NCBI GenBank assembly: GCA_003344405.1
Contig: NOWV01000249.1
Location: 1-64,000 of the forward strand
Reading direction: 5' to 3'
Length of the DNA: 64,000 nt
Source of the DNA: Trichoplax sp. H2
Taxonomy: Eukaryota; Placozoa; Uniplacotomia; Trichoplacea
Positions 49,282 through 59,800 of the stretch are shown here, one piece after another. Numbering within the stretch: position 1 is the stretch's first letter; every line of letters begins with the position of its first letter. The translations under genes were made by a program, and so were the position numbers. The notes under the pieces are model-generated. The model had not been told where the DNA came from, did no database searches, and saw nothing but the letters and a program-made list of their open reading frames with translations.

Positions 49282-49370
49282 ACACACACCCTCACGAGTC
49301 ACGGTCAGTTGCTGTACTGTACTGTACTTGTACAGTACAGCAACTGACCGTGACTCGTGAGGATGTGTGT
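49282..49370. repeat. Near-perfect inverted repeat, 41-bp arms, 7-nt loop
   Basis: The left arm 49282-49322 and right arm 49330-49370 are complementary at 40 of 41 positions, including the non-repetitive core CTCACGAGTCACGGTCAGTT. The loop is TGTACTT. It lies between the divergent P450 C and D genes, about 320 bp upstream of the start codon of C. It could fold as a cruciform or an RNA hairpin, or mark a foldback duplication. Confidence 0.92.
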
Positions 49371-49860
49371 ACAGTGTACAGTATACAGTATGACATACAG
49401 TACAGTATAGACATCCAGTATACAGTACAGTGTACAGTAACTGTACTGTACAGTACTGTACTGTACTGTACAGTAAATCAGTACAGTCTACTGTAGAGTA
49501 CAGTACTGTACAGTTGTGAAACAAGAATTTCTACAGTACTGTAGAGTACTGTACTGTACTGTAGAGTGCAAATTCTACAGTGTACAGTACAGTACAGTAC
49601 TGTACGTACGTTCGAATTCTACGGTACAGGGTGTAGTACTGTACAGCACAGCTGAAACATCTCAACTTGTCAAGTGATAGTTCTACCAGGGGCTTGTAAG
49701 ACAAGAATTATTTACTGTAGTCTTGCAAGTCTCCGGTTCTACTGTACAGTACAGTACCACCTGATTTTGTTACAGTATACAGAACAGTACTGAATGGCAA
49801 CCTCAGATCTGTCTATCTAGTACAATACAGTACTGTACTAAACGAATGCATTGGGTAATG
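49311..49860. repeat. Palindromic TACTGTACAG repeat cluster
   Basis: The densest run of the window-wide repeat, with many overlapping TACTGTAC/GTACAGTA words interrupted by short unique segments such as GAATTCTAC. It fills a large part of the spacer between P450 C and D. Open frames through it on both strands are rich in the codons for Tyr, Cys, Thr and Val dictated by the repeat and are not genes. Confidence 0.88.
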
Positions 49861-50214
49861 TGCTGTACTTTAATGAGGTGATTGAGCAATAAGATTGCTG
49901 ATAATTCATTCAAATGCCGCAATGAACGCCTAAAAATTGATTGGAACACAAGACCTACAAGGTAAATGATAACGTATACAATTAAAAAGCATCCCTAATA
50001 AAAGTGATATTAAATTGTATATCAAACTCATCAATAAATGTTTATCGTGTTTTACAACATTCGCAGGGAAACAACGTTGAAACTGATTGCAATATTACCT
50101 CGGTTGATTCAAGCAGCGAACTGAATTGACTGGATTGAAAATATATAACATCGAAAATCTTATCTACTGTATACGAGTATACAGTTTATCACAGTCTAGC
50201 GGCCTTGACTAGTT

Positions 50215-50220
50215 TATAAG
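50215..50220 (+). promoter_or_regulatory. Candidate TATA box of P450 D
   Basis: TATAAG in GACTAGTTTATAAGAGATT, about 120 bp before the start codon at 50336, a spacing similar to P450 B. Confidence 0.35.
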
Positions 50221-50335
50221 AGATTGGAATACAGCAAGCGTTGGATGCAATCCTGTACTGCACTACTAGAGTAGTAAAAGACTGACTTTATTGATTAGTT
50301 GTTATAACGTTGGTATAGGCTGAAGAGAGTAATCG

Positions 50336-51838
50336 ATGCCTGTTTTGGATAATTTGAACGTCCGTGCTGTGACTGTTGTGGCCACTGTATCAGTTTCTGC
50401 ATATTTTATTTATCGAAAGATCGTTGAACCGTTACATTATTTCGAGCAGATAGGAATTCCTGGTCCCACACCCGTAGCATTTCTTGGAAATCTTCCTGAC
50501 TTGGAGGAGGGTATCCATCTCGCTCATGTTGCTCTAAAAGAGAAGTACGGTAAAGTCTTTGGATTAATCATTGGTAGAAAGCCGCAAATTGTAGTTTGTG
50601 ACGTTAACATACTGCAAAAAATCCTAATCGAAAATTTTAATGGTTTCTGCAATAGAAGAGGATTTCAATTATTACCTTACGATAATTTAAAATATGGCGT
50701 AAATACATTACGTGATCGTGAATGGCGGCGTGTTCGCTCGATCTTGATGCCGGCCTTTACTTTAGAAAGTTGTGAAGAATTAGCCCCCATTATTGCAAAA
50801 TCGTGTAACATACTTCTTATCAAGTTTCTACAGGCATCGTATACTGAACAAGCTCTGAATATCAGCAGTGCTATGAATCAATTTGCAACGGAAATCACGA
50901 TGGTGACGTTATTTGGTCAACCTGGAAAGTTGCAAACTAGTGTAAATGTCAGACCAGACAAGTTAACCATTGCTATCAATTCTATCTTCCGTGTACCTCC
51001 TATGACAAGCTTGCTAATATTGGCCATACCACCGCTGTCGTCCTACTTGCTGAAGATAAATTCTACTGGTTTTCGCTACTTAGAGTCTGTCTGTTATCGA
51101 GCTATACGCCGAAAGCGTGAAAGGATTGCAGAGAAGATGGAATGCCAACGTGACCTATTGCAGCTAATGCTGGAAGCAGATCGTAATGGTAAACTAAATG
51201 ACACTGATATTGCTAGCCAGTCATTAACATACCTATTGACTAGCTATCATCCGTTAAAGAACGGTTTATGCTTCCTTGTGTATTTGATTGCAACGCATAA
51301 AGAGGTTCAAAATAGACTTATTAGGGAAATTGATGAAAATTTGCCAAATCGGGAATTACCGACTCAGAAAGAAATATCAAAATTAGTATATCTAGATGCA
51401 GTTATCAAGGAAACATTAAGACTTTATCCTGCTACCTTTATTTATCATCGTGAAGCTGTTGAAGATTGCTCAATAAATGGATTTTTCTTTCCGAAAGAAG
51501 TAACGATTGCAATTCCAGTGTATGCAATACATCGTGATCCGGAAATATGGCCCAATCCTAGTAGTTTTAGACCGGAAAGATTTTTATCTGATGATGCAAA
51601 TAGTGCAAGACACCCATGTAGCTACTTGCCGTTTGGTGTCGGAGCTAGAGCATGTATGGCTACTCATTTTGTTACAATGATCTTTAAGATGATGCTTGTA
51701 ATAACACTGCGTAGTATCAAATTTAAAACTGTTGCTGAAACTGAAGTGCCATTGTCTACCACATCTTTAGCTAGTTTGCAACCGATGTATGATGTGTATC
51801 TTGGAATTGAAAGAAGAGTATATGTGGATTCGATTTGA
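50336..51838 (+). CDS. Cytochrome P450 D, CYP3-clan-like with aberrant I-helix
   Basis: 500 residues, intronless. Anchor (about 10-30), hinge GIPGPTPVAFLGN (40-52), ExxR E359-R362 in KETLRLYP, PERF (413-416) and haem ligand Cys440 in FGVGARACMA are present. The I-helix differs strongly. Where P450 A has GGYDTTASS, this protein has TSYHPLKNG (302-310), so both the acidic residue and the O2-activating Thr are replaced, with a Pro in the Thr position. The Gly two residues after the haem Cys is also Ala. The reading frame is long and clean, arguing against a pseudogene. P450s lacking this Thr are known among isomerase/dehydratase types that use peroxides without O2 activation; whether this is one is inference. 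Confidence 0.9.
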   Translation: MPVLDNLNVRAVTVVATVSVSAYFIYRKIVEPLHYFEQIGIPGPTPVAFLGNLPDLEEGIHLAHVALKEKYGKVFGLIIGRKPQIVVCDVNILQKILIENFNGFCNRRGFQLLPYDNLKYGVNTLRDREWRRVRSILMPAFTLESCEELAPIIAKSCNILLIKFLQASYTEQALNISSAMNQFATEITMVTLFGQPGKLQTSVNVRPDKLTIAINSIFRVPPMTSLLILAIPPLSSYLLKINSTGFRYLESVCYRAIRRKRERIAEKMECQRDLLQLMLEADRNGKLNDTDIASQSLTYLLTSYHPLKNGLCFLVYLIATHKEVQNRLIREIDENLPNRELPTQKEISKLVYLDAVIKETLRLYPATFIYHREAVEDCSINGFFFPKEVTIAIPVYAIHRDPEIWPNPSSFRPERFLSDDANSARHPCSYLPFGVGARACMATHFVTMIFKMMLVITLRSIKFKTVAETEVPLSTTSLASLQPMYDVYLGIERRVYVDSI

Positions 51839-52968
51839 TCGCAATATTAGTCTCAGGATTGCTTTTAGTTCTGTAAAGCTGGCAAATAAGTAATATATTT
51901 ATATTTGTGTACATGCTCTGTTAATTTTATACTAATCCATCCTTAAATAGTGACTATTTGGATTGTACTCTTGTAATAAAATAGGTTATTTTATACTGGC
52001 GTAGTTTGTTTTTTGTTTTTTAACTGATACTATCGGCTACCGCACACGTGCTGATGACAGTCACTATTTAGCTACCTATTGGATAATAATCTCTTAGTTC
52101 AATGAGCGTAGTAAAAGTTATGCCATCACCACACATGATTTATGCCTTTGCTACGCAGACATAGAATCATTACATATCCAATAGATAAGGATGACATCTC
52201 ATCCTTACACTATCATTAATTCGCTAAATGTACAAATAATTCACGCGTCCAAGTATATAAATGTATATATACGCGTATTTATGTTTGTAGTTTCTACCAA
52301 ACCAGCAACGCGTTTCATTGAATACTGTTATGTTTGTAGTTTACATAATTGCAAAATAGTTGGGATGAAAAATCAATAATTTTATTTTTAACGTAAAACC
52401 GCAAGGCACAGCAGCAAGTGCAATTGCTATTGATGTTACAAGATAGAAAAGCCACACTTATATACAGTAAGTATTATTAGCGTACGCGTATAACACACAT
52501 TTAATATATTATATATTATATATATATCTACTCTATTTTATAAACGTCCAGTTGTATGTTGATGCAGCAAGAGATTAAGAATTTGGACTTTATTCTATAA
52601 TGCTGATAGCTTAAATATCGCAGTACTACATCTAGTAATATAGGCATTTACATACTGGACTATAATAAGCCGTGCACAGCACACACTGTAAAGCAGTTAG
52701 TCAATACCGTTAAGAGCACGAATTACTATATTATTGTATATTGCAAATGGAGTAGATCACAGTAATCCCAGTTTTACTGCTAAGTGGGATTACCTGAGAG
52801 TGTAACAATGTGATATAGATGGTATTTTAACAATTAATTAGCTGATTCATGGCGATCATTTCACCTGAATTGTTTCATTTTTATATTTTATTTATAATTT
52901 GATGCCGTAAGAATTGCATTTACTTCATTAAAGTTTATCCAGATTGCAGAATAGAGACCGACAGAGAC

Positions 52969-53025
52969 TTGACAGTACCGTAGTTGACAGTACCACGGTT
53001 GACAGTACCTCGGTTGACAGTACAG
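52969..53025. repeat. 15-bp tandem repeat, nearly four units
   Basis: TTGACAGTACC plus four variable bases, repeated at 52969, 52984, 52999 and (partial) 53014. It runs directly into TACAGTACG and the palindromic cluster, so the two repeats may be related. Confidence 0.9.
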
Positions 53026-53062
53026 TACGTTTCCAACCTACTGTATTGAAGGCCAGTCAGTT

Positions 53063-53170
53063 GATACTGTACAGTGTACAGTACTGTACTGTACAGTGTG
53101 TACTGTATAGTACAGTATAATTCACTGTCACTTACAGTACAGTACTATACTGTATACAGTACAGTACAAC
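53063..53170. repeat. Palindromic TACTGTACAG repeat cluster
   Basis: Overlapping ACTGTAC/GTACAGT words, ending about 215 bp before the P450 E start codon. Confidence 0.85.
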
Positions 53171-53386
53171 GCACTGTATCTCGAGCACTTACGGTAGATT
53201 TGCCGCCAAGCACGAATGTCTATTGTTGATTTGTTGATGTGTGGATGACCGGCGACAGCACAGGTGCACTGGCAGGTCGCCTACGGAGTTACATAATCGC
53301 AACACGTACGTGTTAATTAATTGATGCGACAAACCGACAGCAAAACACTTTTGATTGCTGAGTTCCAAAACTCAAAATAAACGCAA

Positions 53387-54865
53387 ATGGATGCATCGAA
53401 TGGTTATTTGCCCAATCCAACGATGATGGTCATTGCTGTAACTGTTCTTCTTCTTGGCTTAGCTTATATCTATTTTGTAGCACCATTAGCTTTCTTTAAA
53501 CGACTTGGAATCCCGGGTCCAAAGCCGACTTTGATGTTTGGTAATTTGTTACAAGTTGGTTCTGGAGAACATCTCCTTCATTTACAATGGTCTCAACAGT
53601 ATGGTAAAATATTTGGTCTGTTGTTTGGTAGATTGCCGGTTATTTTTGTGGCAGATCCTGATATGATTAAGGCTATCACTGTTAAATATTCTCAAAATTT
53701 TATCGATCGATGGTCTATTTGTAAGCCTTCACCTCCGTTAGGATTAGGATTGTTCTCCTTGAATGGGCAAGCATGGAGAAGACTTCATAATATGCTGTTA
53801 TCGGTTTTTAACGATGCTGAATTAAAATTAACCATGCCGTACATAACCAAATCGTCATCTACCCTTGTTAGGAAATTACATCAGTCGATTAATCATGGAA
53901 AAGTAATTGATTTATGGCAATATCTTAGCCCCTTCTCTATGGAAGTGATCTTGGCTACATCCTTTGGAATTAAAGTCTCATCACAAGAGAATCCAGACCA
54001 AATGACTCATCAAGCTCGTCAATTATACCGTAATTATAATTTCCGTAATTTAATGCTTGCTATATTGCCACCCACATTATGTAACTGGTTAGATCAACTT
54101 TTCAGCTGGAATAGAATTTCCTACTTAGAGCAAGTATTACGTAAAGCAGTCAAGGAAAGACGTCAGATGCTCAAGGAGGAACATAGTAAGACTTATCCTG
54201 ATTTATTACAAGCCATGTTGAAGATTCAAGATGGTGATAGCTTGACTGATGATGAAGTAATTGGTCAATCAATACAATTTTTATTGACGGGTTGTGAGAC
54301 AACAGCGAGTGCTCTAGCCTTTACTCTTTACCTATTGGCTATGAACCCTGATATTCAGAGGGAATTAAGAAGCGAAATTATGCAGCGCTATTCTATCAAT
54401 GACATCATGACTTTGGATGGTGTCGCCAAGTTGAAATATTTAGATAGGGTCATTTCCGAATCTCTAAGAATGTATCCACCGACTTATTTTTACGTGCATC
54501 AGGCTAATGCTGAAACAATGATCAATGGCTATGTCTTTCCTAAGGGTGTTGGTGTAGCGATACCAGTTTATACAGTGCATCATGACCCTGAATTTTGGCC
54601 TGAACCAGACAACTTTAAGCCGGAAAGATTTGAAACCAACTTGAATAGTAAGCAGCATTCGCATAGCTATCTACCTTTTGGTTCAGGACCAAGAAGTTGT
54701 CTAGGAGCCAAATTCGCTTTACTACAGATCAAGATGGCTTTAATAAAGCTGTTGTTAACATTTCGATTCTATAAAATTGATCAAACTGAAATTCCTTTGC
54801 AAGTTAAGTGTGGTCTAGTACTTTCTCCAAAGAATGGCATCTATCTTGGAATTCACAAATTGTAG
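53387..54865 (+). CDS. Cytochrome P450 E, CYP3 clan, intronless
   Basis: 492 residues. Hydrophobic anchor (about 12-30), hinge GIPGPKPTLMFGN (41-53), C-helix WRRLH (130-134), I-helix TGCETTASA (301-309) with the standard Glu-Thr pair, ExxR E358-R361 in SESLRMYP, PERF (412-415) and haem ligand Cys438 in FGSGPRSCLG. All functional motifs are intact, so it should be an active ER monooxygenase. It is less similar to A-C than they are to one another; with D it forms the plus-strand half of the cluster. Substrate unknown. Confidence 0.93.
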   Translation: MDASNGYLPNPTMMVIAVTVLLLGLAYIYFVAPLAFFKRLGIPGPKPTLMFGNLLQVGSGEHLLHLQWSQQYGKIFGLLFGRLPVIFVADPDMIKAITVKYSQNFIDRWSICKPSPPLGLGLFSLNGQAWRRLHNMLLSVFNDAELKLTMPYITKSSSTLVRKLHQSINHGKVIDLWQYLSPFSMEVILATSFGIKVSSQENPDQMTHQARQLYRNYNFRNLMLAILPPTLCNWLDQLFSWNRISYLEQVLRKAVKERRQMLKEEHSKTYPDLLQAMLKIQDGDSLTDDEVIGQSIQFLLTGCETTASALAFTLYLLAMNPDIQRELRSEIMQRYSINDIMTLDGVAKLKYLDRVISESLRMYPPTYFYVHQANAETMINGYVFPKGVGVAIPVYTVHHDPEFWPEPDNFKPERFETNLNSKQHSHSYLPFGSGPRSCLGAKFALLQIKMALIKLLLTFRFYKIDQTEIPLQVKCGLVLSPKNGIYLGIHKL

Positions 54866-56877
54866 TATCGAACTCTTATACACGTATTAGCCTTTCCTGT
54901 AAGATACAGTATACGGGCTTAATGATATCTTGTGTTAATGGACAAATTCATTCCCCATGATCTAACAGTCTTATGTTCGTTACCTTCGTTTCGATAGATA
55001 GTTCTCCTGTCAATCTCAGCTTATTTTCAGCCATTTTTAGTTTTCACAGTTACCAGGTTGCGATTTTCGACGGTAATCTTCTATTATTTAATGAATTCAT
55101 TCCTTCAACATGCCAATATATGCTGTAAAGATATGCCAGTCTTTTCTATCGTGTCGTAAGTAGATCTTGCTGATTTAAACGTTGAAAATATTAAACCTCG
55201 TAGATAATTTTTCGAATCTCACTTCTGTAGAGAAATAGAGATAAATACTGAAAACACTGAATTTCGTTGATAATTTTTTTCGAATCTCGCGTCTGTAGAA
55301 AGATAGGGATATAAATTTCGTATTTATCTTAGTATTTATTGGTTGACTTGAAAATTTTAAAGTATTACACATCCGTAAATCCGAAAGGAAATATAATTTC
55401 AAAATGTATATGTAAGACATATTCCTCTTTCCTTTCCTGTACTATGTATAATTTCAAACTATGGAATATCTAACTGGGTTTTGAGAATACAATTGTTTAA
55501 TTAATCACTTCTCCTTTATGCAATATGCCCGTAGGTTAGTGTTTTCCATGTCTTTATGCTTCTTATTTATCTTATTCAATGATTGAAAATAAGGTTAAGA
55601 TTCCTATTTGTCGTATTATATTAACTAAACACATTTCGATTTACTTTCATTCGATGTAATACATTAATATTTCGCTTACTAATATTAATTTTCTCTGTTA
55701 TATTTAAATGGTCTTACTGTGGGATATATATATACGCTTGCGAATATTCAACCTTAGGTTTGAGTCAATTTCACTCGTGTCCAATCGGAAGTTAACTTAT
55801 AGCTGTAGTTATATTATCCTTCGATGATCGATTCCTGATATATTTATTATTCCTAATAGCTGTTTTACATATCTGTGTACCTACAATATTAATGAATTCG
55901 GAGCTGTTGCAGCCAGTAAATTAGTTGTCTTGTTTATTCTATTGTCTATCATGCTTTCTTGTAATATTTAATGATTATAATTCTTGAAGATAGCGAAATG
56001 AAAATTACTGAAGCATCACGGATAACACATACCACTACTATAAGTGAACGAAAGTGTAGTTTTATATGGACTAAATCGAAGGCAGACCTTAATTAATTCT
56101 GGTGATATGAATGAGTAAAGATCCGTAGATTTATCAGTATAATTTTCAAACCGATCGTATGATTTTTATAGTATCAATGGAATTAATGACTACTAAAATA
56201 TAGATTAAATTTATCATACTGACGTAGAGCCCTTAAGAGTCGCTAATATAAATACTAATCATGCTTGTGCTTTGCAAAGGATTTGCTAAAATCTTTTACT
56301 AGTGCCAGAATTAAGTTCACAATTACGGTTACAGAAACTATACAGTACATGAGCTACTGTAAATTTACAATCTTATAGTAGCTCCAAGTATCATTACAGT
56401 GACTCATGCGGCATTAATTATTACTAAACGTCAATTCTCAAGTATACTTCGTTAACAAAAGAAATTAATTTCATTGTCTATTTGGAGCAAAGCAAATTAA
56501 AACATATTTTTATTCCCACTAATGTATCAAGTGATACAAATAATAATTCAGTACCCAGATATACCAACTGGCCTCCAATTGGTCTTTAATGCGGTTTCAA
56601 TAAATACCGTATAACATTAGCCTTACGCTAAAGTAAGGAACTTTACTGCATTTGTACTAGATTAGCGTAAAAAAAACACGGACTAGAATTGCTAACGGAC
56701 AAAAAATGAGTAAATAGAAATTTTAAACAACGAAACTATTATAAAAATTATTTACTTTAGTCCGTATGAATTCATTGTATGACTTAAATAGCAAGAAGAA
56801 ACATGGGCAAATAAAAATGCATCATTCATTGGTAGAGAAATTATTGCTGCTAATTGCTTCTATTAGGGACATAAAAG
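54866..56877. other. Intergenic spacer, P450 E to aminopeptidase 3' end
   Basis: No gene; P450 E and the aminopeptidase are convergent, so both 3' UTRs lie here. It contains the two-unit repeat at 55196-55330. Confidence 0.5.
55196..55330. repeat. Diverged ~67-bp tandem repeat, two units
   Basis: Both units contain GATAATTTTT, TTCGAATCTC and CTGTAGA followed by AGAGATA or AGGGATA. The period is about 67 bp and similarity moderate. Confidence 0.7.
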
Positions 56878-59800
56878 TTAGTTAGTATTCTTTTTAAGCC
56901 ATGCATCAACAGTAGCTTCATTATCTGTAATCCATTTGATTCTATTTCTGATGGATTCTTGAGATTGATTAACCGCTGTAGCACCTGAACCGACATCAGG
57001 GTTGGCTTTAAAGAAATCTTGCACCTAATTTAAAATAAAATTTATACGATTTTACTCGAGGATATAACCATCAAACTGATAATACCGTATTATTTAAAAT
57101 AAAATTATTAAACTGCGATTTTAATTTACCTGCTTCAATCTGAATTCAGAGGCCCATCTACCAGCAGTACTTCTGATTAATCTACCAAAGGAGAAGAAAC
57201 TTCCACCATAGCTGTAAATGAATAAATAATATTAATAAATTTAATAAAAAACCTCTGTCAATGTAGATAGAATGAATGTTTGTCCATTTGCAGAATTCTT
57301 TAAATAGATAAAATGTGAAATATGAGAAGAGATTGGTCATCAACTATCGATGAAGTAAAATCTTACGTTTTTCTTAAATAGGGCCAATTTTGACGAACAA
57401 AGTCCCATGCCAATGGTCTACCAACAATATTCGCAGAAATATAATCGATAACAATGGTCGTGTCTTGTGATCGGATTTTAGCCGGATTAATCGACCATTG
57501 CAAATATCTGTGTCCATAGATGAATAGTATTAGAGTAAATTCTAGCTGAATCTAACTCCGTTATTTACATCGATAAAGTTACGTATAATACTTTTTATGC
57601 ATCTTTATTTTAATCAGTGATGACATATAGATCAAGGATTACAAATTTGAATTAGCTTCAATGGCTAAGCTCCATCCATTATTGCTCAAATTTATACCTA
57701 TTCAAAATCCATGGAGTGCTGGAATAAGATAGAGCATCTAATATTGTTCGTTTTTCTGAAGCAACATTGGTTTTATAGAAGTATTCATACAAGAAATCCC
57801 AATCACTAACATCTCCAGAAGCTATACCATATCGGTAAACGACAGCTTTCAAGTTAGGAGGGACTCTATTGTAATAAAAATAAAATTTAAATATTTAAAT
57901 CGATTTTAAAATCTTACCTACAAGAATTTAGATTAGTTTTAACACTAGATGAGAGATAGACGTTCTTACGCATTGGCAGCAGAATTGCTCTTGAATGCTT
58001 GGAACATTCTAGTTGCATTGTCGAGGCAAGGTTTATATCCAAGACCACATCCAATAGACATTACTCTTGTTCTCAGCAATCTGAATGTTGTTGATATAAA
58101 TTTAAAATTCTAAAAAACCTGTATGTAATATGTCCATCTTGTGCTAGTAAGACCATTTTAATTTAATAATATTAAATAATTGAAGGAACTATGCATAGTA
58201 AAAATGGAATTAACGCGTTTCTTTTAAGATTATTGTAGTTTTCCTTATATTAAGTTGCCTACTTTTGTGTATGAGAGCCAACATCTTCGAAACGAATGGT
58301 ATCTAACAATGGTTTTAGTTGTTGCAAATAATATTTCTAACAAAATTAGCGAAAAATTATTCAATGTCGCAACAGATTATTAATGCAAAATCTGCGTTTA
58401 AAATTCCTAAACTTTGCATAATCTAATTAAATTCAGATATACAGTATTGCCCATTTATTTATATGCCTATCTTTACCTGGAAACTGCCATAAGATTCTCT
58501 ATATGAAATCATCGAACTTATTTCACCAAGTGCAGCGGTAGCAGTATACCAGGGGATATATGTTGTCTCCTTAGTGAGATATTTAGTAGTTCCCAAAGCA
58601 ATATCATAGGTAGTCTGACCAACTCTAATGGTATTTAAAGTATAAATAACAAATAATCATAAAACAACTGTCGTATATGATATAAATTTAACGCGCTAGT
58701 TTACGATTTATTTAACCTGGCAAGATTGAAGGCATCGTCTATCAAACCACTGATGTCAGTTTTGGGAAATTCCTAAACAAGAAGTAAAATTTTTGAATTA
58801 CTAAAAACTTAAGTTACAAAAATATGTAAAAAGCGCATTAATTGACTTACGTTTGGATTAGTTACTAAAGCACTAATAATTGCATTCCAATTAGAGGCTG
58901 GATAATTGACACGGTAGAAACCAAGTTGGCCAACATTAGCCTTGAGCCAAGTGCCGTCAGGCCAGGTTATTTGAGTATCTTTATTGATCGGAATTATAGA
59001 ATGATTAAAATATTCAGAATAAACCATGTAGTAACAATTATAACAGCTAAATAAAGCTGGAAATAGAATATTGGCAAAGCATAAAGTACGATAGACATAT
59101 TCAAATTGTTTTATTGCAATAATGATGTCAAGGTGAATAAAGCTATTTGTACAGTTGAGCTTAATTGCTACTTACTGGAATTCATTTTAAAAATCGTTGA
59201 TTTAACAGTATTACGATCATCAGCAGTTATGTAAGTGATAGGGATATTCCACTTGTATCTATAAATATTTAATAACATAAACTTGAACTTTAGTATAATA
59301 AGTTGATCAAATACCTTTATTTAACTAGCATTAAAGTTGCCAGCGAGTGTTATATTCTAGTATATTTTTTATTTTATGCAGCAGGGTATCATGTATCGGT
59401 ATTCAACTGTCAGAATCTTCACATGTAACTTAAATTCATGATGAAGTGGTTGGTGATTATAAAGTTAGTCACATATACTTAAATATGCAGTAACTACATA
59501 GAGCGAATATCTCATGTAGCAAGCTTCTACCCTAAGTCTAGGATAGAAATATGAATCTTACCCAAAAGGAGATTTAAATTTAGATGAAGCTGGATCAACA
59601 TCTGGATTTTGCGTAGGATCTAACAAAAAGCGCCTTTGTGTAATGGTAGCTTTACCACCACTGACGTCACCAACAGTTACTACTGGGTATCCCATTTGTA
59701 GTGTCCAAGTATCCATCACTTCAGTAACATTAATATTTCTTGTTGAAGCCTTTTAGATTATAACAATACAGTATAAATCATACGAGCGAATTAATGGACC

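Larger units (their letters stand above)
51839..53386. other. Spacer between P450 D and E
   Basis: No gene. It holds AT microsatellite-like DNA (about 52500-52530), the 15-bp repeat, and a palindromic repeat cluster immediately upstream of P450 E, which must act within or around its promoter. Confidence 0.5.
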
